Source of the DNA: Omnitrophica bacterium RIFOXYB12_FULL_50_7
Lineage (GTDB): Bacteria; Omnitrophota; Omnitrophia; Omnitrophales; Aquincolibacteriaceae
Direction of reading: 5' to 3'
Length of the DNA: 10,224 nucleotides
Assembly (NCBI GenBank): GCA_001804345.1
Contig: MHFU01000024.1
Span: 1 to 10,224 of the forward strand
The notes under the pieces: generated by a model
What the model saw: only the letters and a program-made list of their open reading frames with translations
What the model was told of the DNA's origin: nothing
Database searches by the model: none
Part shown: one piece after another, positions 6,328 to 10,224 of the stretch
Layout: every line of letters begins with the position of its first letter
How positions within the stretch are numbered: the first letter of the stretch is position 1
Program-made: the position numbers and the translations under genes

Positions 6328-7629
6328 ATGTGCTACGCCATTCCCGGAAGGGTGAAAGAAATCCTGGAAAAGACTGTCCTTGTCGATTACTTCGGGGAAG
6401 AACGCAAGGCACATAACGAGATCGACGGTCTCACGGTCGGGGATTATATTTACGCGCAAGGCGGTTACGTGATCGAGAAGATCCCCGCGCCGGAGGCTGA
6501 AGAGATCCTGGCCGTTTGGAAAGAGACGTTTTTTGAACTCCAGGAAGTGGATCTCCGGCTTTCCAGGCTGGATCTCGAGACGAAGGGGATTGGCGCGGAG
6601 ACGGTCCGGATCCTTGACCGGGCCATGGAAGGAAAGCCGCCCGCAAAAGAAGAGCTTCTTCAGCTTCTTCGTTCTGAGGATCCGACGCACCTCGACCTTG
6701 TTTTCAAGACAGCGAATTTTCTCCGTCAAAAATACCTGAAGAACGCCTGCTGCGTGCACGGCATTCTCGAGATATCGAATCATTGCAAGCAAGGCTGTCA
6801 TTACTGCGGCATTTCGCTCCACCATAAAGCCCTGCCACGGTACCGGATGACCCAAGAAGAAATTCTGGCGGCGGTCCAAGAGGCGGTTAAACGCTACGGG
6901 TTCAAGGCGCTGGTCCTCCAAAGTGGGGAAGACCCGGGTCATTCTGTGGAAGAGCTTGAAGAGATCATCCGGACGATCGGACGTGAGTTCCCGGCGCTTA
7001 TCTTCATCAGTTTTGGGGAAATCGGTATTGATAATCTCAAACGGCTTTATGACGCGGGTGCTCGTGGATTTCTCATGCGTTTTGAGACGTCCAATCCGGA
7101 GCTTTATGCAAAGCTGCATCCGGGCCAGACGCTTGCAACACGTCTTGAGCATCTCCGGAAAGCTTATGAGATGGGTTATCTCATCATTACGGGTGGGCTT
7201 GTTGGATTGCCCGGTCAGACGCTCGAAGATATTGTGAATGATATTTATCTAGCCCGGGAGCTTCATGCGGAGATGTTCAGCTTCGGCCCCTTTCTTCCAA
7301 GTCCTGGGACGCCGCTGGCCGGTTTTAAACCGGTGAACGAAAGTGAAATGCTCAAAGTGATTGCGGGTGCGAGGCTTGTCGAGCCGACGGAGGCTCGCGT
7401 GTTGATCACCACCGCTTTTGAAACTCTTAGTAAAGAAGCCCGGCGCAAGGGACTCCTTGCCGGTGGAAATTCTGTTATGCTCAATGTCACTCCTCGCCAA
7501 TATCGCGAGAAGTATGCCCTCTATCCGGATCGGGCGGGTAAGAGCGAATTGATCCAGACGCAGATCGATGAAACCATCGCGCTTCTCGGTTCTTTGGGCC
7601 GTTCGCCCACGGATCTCGGGGCTAAATAG
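6328..7629 (+). CDS. hypC-hydE fusion: HypC domain fused to HydE-like radical SAM enzyme
   Basis: The 433-residue product joins two maturases. Residues 1 to about 78 are a HypC-like chaperone starting MCYAIPGRV, with the conserved Cys2 that holds iron in the Fe(CN)2CO assembly. The equivalent of the HypC iron-binding His (LVHVGFA in E. coli HypC) is Gln44 in YAQGGYVIEKI. Residues from about 85 to the end match HydE of [FeFe]-hydrogenase maturation (BioB-like radical SAM). They carry the CX3CX2C cluster Cys153, 157 and 160 (CKQGCHYCG), LQSGEDP (197-203), GLVGLPGQT and PFLPSPGTPL. There is no extra C-terminal cysteine cluster, which in HydE is variable and dispensable. The DNA is continuous with no stop or frame change between the parts. 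It follows hypA by eight bases. A role in building or handling the Fe-CO/CN unit on the HypC domain is inferred. Confidence 0.88.
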   Translation: MCYAIPGRVKEILEKTVLVDYFGEERKAHNEIDGLTVGDYIYAQGGYVIEKIPAPEAEEILAVWKETFFELQEVDLRLSRLDLETKGIGAETVRILDRAMEGKPPAKEELLQLLRSEDPTHLDLVFKTANFLRQKYLKNACCVHGILEISNHCKQGCHYCGISLHHKALPRYRMTQEEILAAVQEAVKRYGFKALVLQSGEDPGHSVEELEEIIRTIGREFPALIFISFGEIGIDNLKRLYDAGARGFLMRFETSNPELYAKLHPGQTLATRLEHLRKAYEMGYLIITGGLVGLPGQTLEDIVNDIYLARELHAEMFSFGPFLPSPGTPLAGFKPVNESEMLKVIAGARLVEPTEARVLITTAFETLSKEARRKGLLAGGNSVMLNVTPRQYREKYALYPDRAGKSELIQTQIDETIALLGSLGRSPTDLGAK

Positions 7630-7635
7630 AGAAGG
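7629..7635 (+). promoter_or_regulatory. ribosome binding site fixing the transporter start
   Basis: GAGAAGG lies eight bases before ATG 7644 and overlaps the preceding stop codon. It makes the in-frame TTG at 7638 an unlikely start. Confidence 0.6.
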
Positions 7636-7643
7636 TTTTGATT

Positions 7644-8357
7644 ATGGAACACAGCTTGGGGCTTCTTACCGTGACAGCCGCTTCTCTGGGATTCATCCAC
7701 ACGCTTGTGGGACCCGATCACTATGTTCCTTTTACGGTCATCTCCAAGGCCCGGAATTGGTCGTTTCCAAAAACGATGTGGATCACGTTTCTTTGCGGGG
7801 TAGGGCATATCCTGAGCTCTGTTGTGTTGGGTTTGATTGGGATCGCGTTCGGGATCGCTGTTGGAAAACTGGAGTTTATCGAATCCCAACGTGGCGAGAT
7901 CGCGGCGTGGTTACTTATTACGTTCGGACTTCTTTATATGGTATGGGGGATCCAGAAAGCGGTCCAGAATAAGTCGCATGTCCACTTGCATGATCATGCC
8001 GAGGGAGAAGTCCACAAACATGTTCACGTCCACCGGGAAGATCATGCGCACCTTCATACCCGCAAAGAAGAACCGAATCTGACGCCCTGGATCCTTTTTA
8101 CGATTTTTGTGTTTGGCCCCTGTGAACCGCTCATCCCGCTCATCATGTATCCCGCGGCCAAGAGCAGCCTGGCCGGAGTTTTTTGGGTCGCCGCTACCTT
8201 CGGGGGGGTGACCATCGTGACCATGATGACCTTGGTGGCCCTTACCCGGTGGGGGATCCAGTGGCTCCCGCTCAAGTTTTTCGAACGCTATATGCATGCC
8301 ATGGCCGGCGGCACGATTCTCTTCTGCGGCCTGGCCATCCGTTTTCTTGGGATTTAA
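7644..8357 (+). CDS. NicO/UreH-like membrane protein, probable nickel transporter
   Basis: The 237-residue product is a polytopic membrane protein with about six hydrophobic segments (roughly 5-25, 45-68, 88-110, 147-168, 175-200 and 212-235). The first segment contains GFIHTLVGPDHYVPF. This resembles the HX4DH nickel motif of NiCoT/NicO/UreH transporters, except that five residues, not four, separate the His from Asp-His. A hydrophilic loop (about 109-142) is packed with histidines (HVHLHDHAE, then HKHVHVH and HAHLH), a typical nickel- or cobalt-binding loop. A second conserved-looking segment is FGPCEPLIPLIMYP. Between hydrogenase maturation genes, nickel supply is the likely role. Cobalt or efflux function, or a more general TauE/SafE-like role, cannot be excluded. 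It starts 14 bases after the HypC-HydE stop and ends four bases before the HydG-like gene. Confidence 0.75.
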   Translation: MEHSLGLLTVTAASLGFIHTLVGPDHYVPFTVISKARNWSFPKTMWITFLCGVGHILSSVVLGLIGIAFGIAVGKLEFIESQRGEIAAWLLITFGLLYMVWGIQKAVQNKSHVHLHDHAEGEVHKHVHVHREDHAHLHTRKEEPNLTPWILFTIFVFGPCEPLIPLIMYPAAKSSLAGVFWVAATFGGVTIVTMMTLVALTRWGIQWLPLKFFERYMHAMAGGTILFCGLAIRFLGI

Positions 8358-8361
8358 GAAA

Positions 8362-9861
8362 ATGACCATGGCGCCCCACACTATCCCACTTTCCTGGACA
8401 CGCGAGAGAATCAAAAAAGATCAAATCGATCGTTATCTTGAGAACGGGCAGGATTTTATCCAAGATAGTGAAATCTGGAAAAAAATCCACGAGGTGGGCG
8501 AGCCGAACCTTGGGCAGGTTCGGGAGATCCTGGAAAAGTCGCTAGCGATTCAAGTTCTGACGCCTGAAGATCTTGCCGTGCTTATCCGTGTGAAGGATCC
8601 GGAAGCACTTCAGGAGATGCAGGAAGCGGCGCTCAAGATCAAGGAAAAAGTCTATGACAACCGCATCGTCACTTTTGCGCCGCTTTATATGGGAAATTAT
8701 TGCGTCAATAACTGTGCCTATTGCGGATTCAGGCATGAGAATCTTAAAGCGAAGCGCCGCGTTCTTTCGATGGACGAGATCCGTAAAGAGACCGAGATTC
8801 TGACCGGGAAGATCGGGCACAAGCGCATTATTGCTGTTTACGGGGAGCATCCGGTGACGGGGATCGATTATATCCTCCAGAGCATGAAAACGATTTATGA
8901 GGTGAAGATGCCGACCAAGCACGGCTATGGCAATATCCGTCGCATCAATGTGAATGCCGCGCCGATGTCGATCGAGGAACTCGTGCGCCTTCGGGACGGC
9001 GGGCTTGGGACCTATCAGGTGTTTCAGGAAACCTATCATCATGAGACTTACGCGAAACTTCATCCGAAAGGGACGCTCAAATCCGATTATCGCTGGCGGC
9101 TTTATGCCATGCATCGCGCGATGGAGGCGGGGATCGATGACGTGGGGATCGGTGTCCTGTTCGGGCTTTATGATTGGCGCTTTGAGGTGATGGCACTTCT
9201 TTATCACGCGATCCATCTTGAAGCCAAAATGGGGATCGGTCCGCATACGGTGTCATTCCCGCGCATGGAGCCGGCACTCAACTCCGAATACGCCGAACAT
9301 TCCCCCCATAAAGTATCCGACGAGGATTTCAGGAAGATCATTCTCTTGATCCGTCTCGCCATTCCTTACACGGGGATGATCATTACGGCGCGGGAGACTG
9401 CCCAGATGCGGCGTGATGCGATCGGTCTCGGGATCACCCAGACCGACGCTTCCACTAAGATCGGGATTGGGAGTTATAGCGAAGAGGGGACGGGACAGGA
9501 AACCGAGCGCCAGCAGTTTATGCTTGGAGATACTCGAAGCCTCGACGAGTTGGTCAATGATTTCGCGGAAATGGGACACATTACCTCGTTTTGTACAGCC
9601 GGGTATCGTTGCGGCCGGACGGGGAAATGCATCATGGACCTTTTGCGGAGTGGCCAAGAAGGGAAGTTCTGCAAACTGAATGCTGTATTGACGTTCCAGG
9701 AATGGCTGGATGATTTTGCCGCTCCCGCAACGCGCGAAGTCGGGCTCCGAGTGCTTGAAAAAGAACTCGAAGAGATCCGGATCCGAAATCCTCAGGGGTT
9801 TCCGGTCTTTTATCAATTTCTGGAACGTGTTCGCAAAGGGGAGAGGGATCTGTTTCTTTAA
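8362..9861 (+). CDS. hydG-like: HydG-like radical SAM enzyme (tyrosine lyase family)
   Basis: Canonical HydG cleaves tyrosine with S-adenosylmethionine and turns the fragment into CO and cyanide for the [FeFe] H-cluster. The 499-residue product matches it over its whole length. It has the radical SAM motif CVNNCAYC (Cys114, 118, 121) in the context FAPLYMGNYC, then INVNAAP, FQETYH, GIDDVGIGVLFGL, GPHTVSFPR (His295) and IPYTGMI. HydG carries an auxiliary cluster on a C-terminal CX2CX22C motif. Here the first and third positions are Cys411 and Cys437, but the middle one is Gly414, while Cys417 and Cys423 are extra. The product may therefore differ from that of canonical HydG. I start at ATG 8362, four bases after the transporter stop. 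ATG 8368 is also possible, and an upstream in-frame ATG at 8296 would overlap the transporter by 62 bases. Confidence 0.88.
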   Translation: MTMAPHTIPLSWTRERIKKDQIDRYLENGQDFIQDSEIWKKIHEVGEPNLGQVREILEKSLAIQVLTPEDLAVLIRVKDPEALQEMQEAALKIKEKVYDNRIVTFAPLYMGNYCVNNCAYCGFRHENLKAKRRVLSMDEIRKETEILTGKIGHKRIIAVYGEHPVTGIDYILQSMKTIYEVKMPTKHGYGNIRRINVNAAPMSIEELVRLRDGGLGTYQVFQETYHHETYAKLHPKGTLKSDYRWRLYAMHRAMEAGIDDVGIGVLFGLYDWRFEVMALLYHAIHLEAKMGIGPHTVSFPRMEPALNSEYAEHSPHKVSDEDFRKIILLIRLAIPYTGMIITARETAQMRRDAIGLGITQTDASTKIGIGSYSEEGTGQETERQQFMLGDTRSLDELVNDFAEMGHITSFCTAGYRCGRTGKCIMDLLRSGQEGKFCKLNAVLTFQEWLDDFAAPATREVGLRVLEKELEEIRIRNPQGFPVFYQFLERVRKGERDLFL

Positions 9862-9888
9862 AGTCTCCGTAGGTTTTTTTGCAAAATC

Positions 9889-9917
9889 TTGAGCTTGATA
9901 TCTTCAAAAAATATGAT
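9889..9917 (+). promoter_or_regulatory. sigma-70-type promoter for the last gene
   Basis: TTGAGC (9889-9894) and TATGAT (9912-9917) are separated by 17 bases, with matches of four and five of six to the consensus. Transcription would start near 9924. A small hairpin (TGCCG/CGGCA, 9927-9942) would lie at the start of the RNA. This marks the end of the hydrogenase block and a new transcription unit. Confidence 0.5.
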
Positions 9918-9989
9918 AAAACATAGTGCCGTCAGATCGGCAAAGGCCTGTTTCTAGAACCCGCTCAGTGCAATCCAACGAGGTGGACT

Positions 9990-10224
9990 ATGGATAAAAA
10001 AGAGTTCTACGCAAAGTCAGAAAAGATCATTAATGAGTCCTTCGAGGCCGTCAAAAAGTATGCCAAGGTTGTGGCGGAAAAGACAGGGGAGGCGGCCCAT
10101 GTTACGAGGCTTTTGATCCAGAAAGCGACCCTGGAGCATCAGATGGCCAAGGCGTTCTCTCATCTGGGCAGCCAGGTCTATCAAACGACGGTGAGGCAGG
10201 GGGAGAAGCTCGATCTTGAGGCCC
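9990..10224 (+). CDS. unrecognised helix-rich small protein, 3'-partial
   Basis: The frame starts at an ATG preceded by AGGTGG (9981-9986, a rather short three-base spacing) and stays open for 78 codons to the window edge. The product begins MDKKEFYAKSEKII and is rich in Lys, Glu, Ala and Gln with no cysteine, signal peptide or membrane segment in the visible part. The pattern (EKTGEAAHVTRLLIQKATLEHQ, seen in parts, and FSHLGSQVYQ) resembles small coiled-coil proteins with a long amphipathic helix followed by an LG-x-x-VY turn. I do not recognise a function. Its own promoter suggests it is unrelated to the hydrogenase genes. Confidence 0.7.
   Translation, partial: MDKKEFYAKSEKIINESFEAVKKYAKVVAEKTGEAAHVTRLLIQKATLEHQMAKAFSHLGSQVYQTTVRQGEKLDLEA

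Noticed and set aside
6270..6335. Possible frameshift that hides a normal HypA zinc domain
   Set aside because: The other plus-strand frames here show no CxxC pairs, and the in-frame sequence ends with a HypA-like terminal strand, so the domain is absent, not frameshifted.
6211..7152. 313-codon minus-strand open frame opposite hypA and the HypC-HydE gene
   Set aside because: No start context or domain, and the plus strand encodes intact conserved proteins throughout.
8296..8361. Upstream ATG extension of the HydG-like protein by 22 residues
   Set aside because: The extension lies within the transporter gene, is unlike HydG N termini, and would give a large overlap. ATG 8362 fits family length and operon spacing better.
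9839..9880. Terminator after the HydG-like gene (GGAGA...TCTCC then a T-run at 9874-9880)
   Set aside because: The stem is only five pairs around a 19-base loop and is separated from the T-run by five bases. This is too weak to list as a feature, although the T-run and the following promoter make a transcription end here plausible.
1..10224. CRISPR arrays, insertion sequences, tRNA or rRNA genes
   Set aside because: No regularly spaced repeats, transposase motifs, terminal inverted repeats or structural RNA signatures were seen on either strand.

Overview
The window is a compact, almost entirely plus-strand block from an anaerobic bacterium. It is built around a soluble, NAD(P)-linked group 3b [NiFe] hydrogenase (sulfhydrogenase type). 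The organism cannot be named from sequence alone. Strict anaerobic enzymes, Rex control and divergent maturation proteins fit an uncultivated anaerobic lineage of the Omnitrophota or Elusimicrobiota kind, but that is a guess.

Layout. Positions 1-830 hold the 3' part of a membrane-anchored sensor histidine kinase, followed by a weak terminator-like hairpin with a T-run. Positions 908-1585 hold a promoter, an imperfect palindrome that looks like an operator, and rex, the NADH/NAD+-sensing repressor. Positions 1617-5563 encode the four hydrogenase subunits in the order known from Pyrococcus sulfhydrogenase: beta (4Fe-4S), gamma (FAD/2Fe-2S diaphorase), delta (NiFe small) and alpha (NiFe large). 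They overlap or nearly touch. Positions 5541-6029 encode the protease that trims the large subunit. Positions 6077-9861 form a maturation cassette: a miniature HypA without its zinc domain; a HypC domain fused to a HydE-like radical SAM enzyme; a membrane protein with a histidine-rich loop that is probably a nickel transporter; and a HydG-like tyrosine-lyase-family radical SAM enzyme. A new promoter near 9889 then precedes the start of an unrecognised, helix-rich small protein that runs off the right edge.

How the parts fit. Rex probably ties expression of the hydrogenase to the cell's NADH/NAD+ ratio. The hydrogenase would exchange electrons between NAD(P)H and protons or H2 through the gamma and beta subunits. 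The protease, HypA and transporter suit nickel insertion and final processing.

The surprising part is the presence of HydE- and HydG-like enzymes, which normally build the [FeFe]-hydrogenase H-cluster, inside a [NiFe] operon. One of them is physically joined to HypC, the [NiFe] Fe(CN)2CO chaperone. No hydF, [FeFe] hydrogenase, hypB, hypD, hypE or hypF is seen in the window. HypA lacks exactly its zinc domain, the HypC domain has Gln where an iron-binding His is expected, and HydG lacks one auxiliary-cluster Cys while carrying two nearby extra Cys. Together these suggest a non-standard, radical-SAM-based route to the Fe-CO/CN part of a [NiFe] site. This is an inference that needs the rest of the genome and biochemistry.
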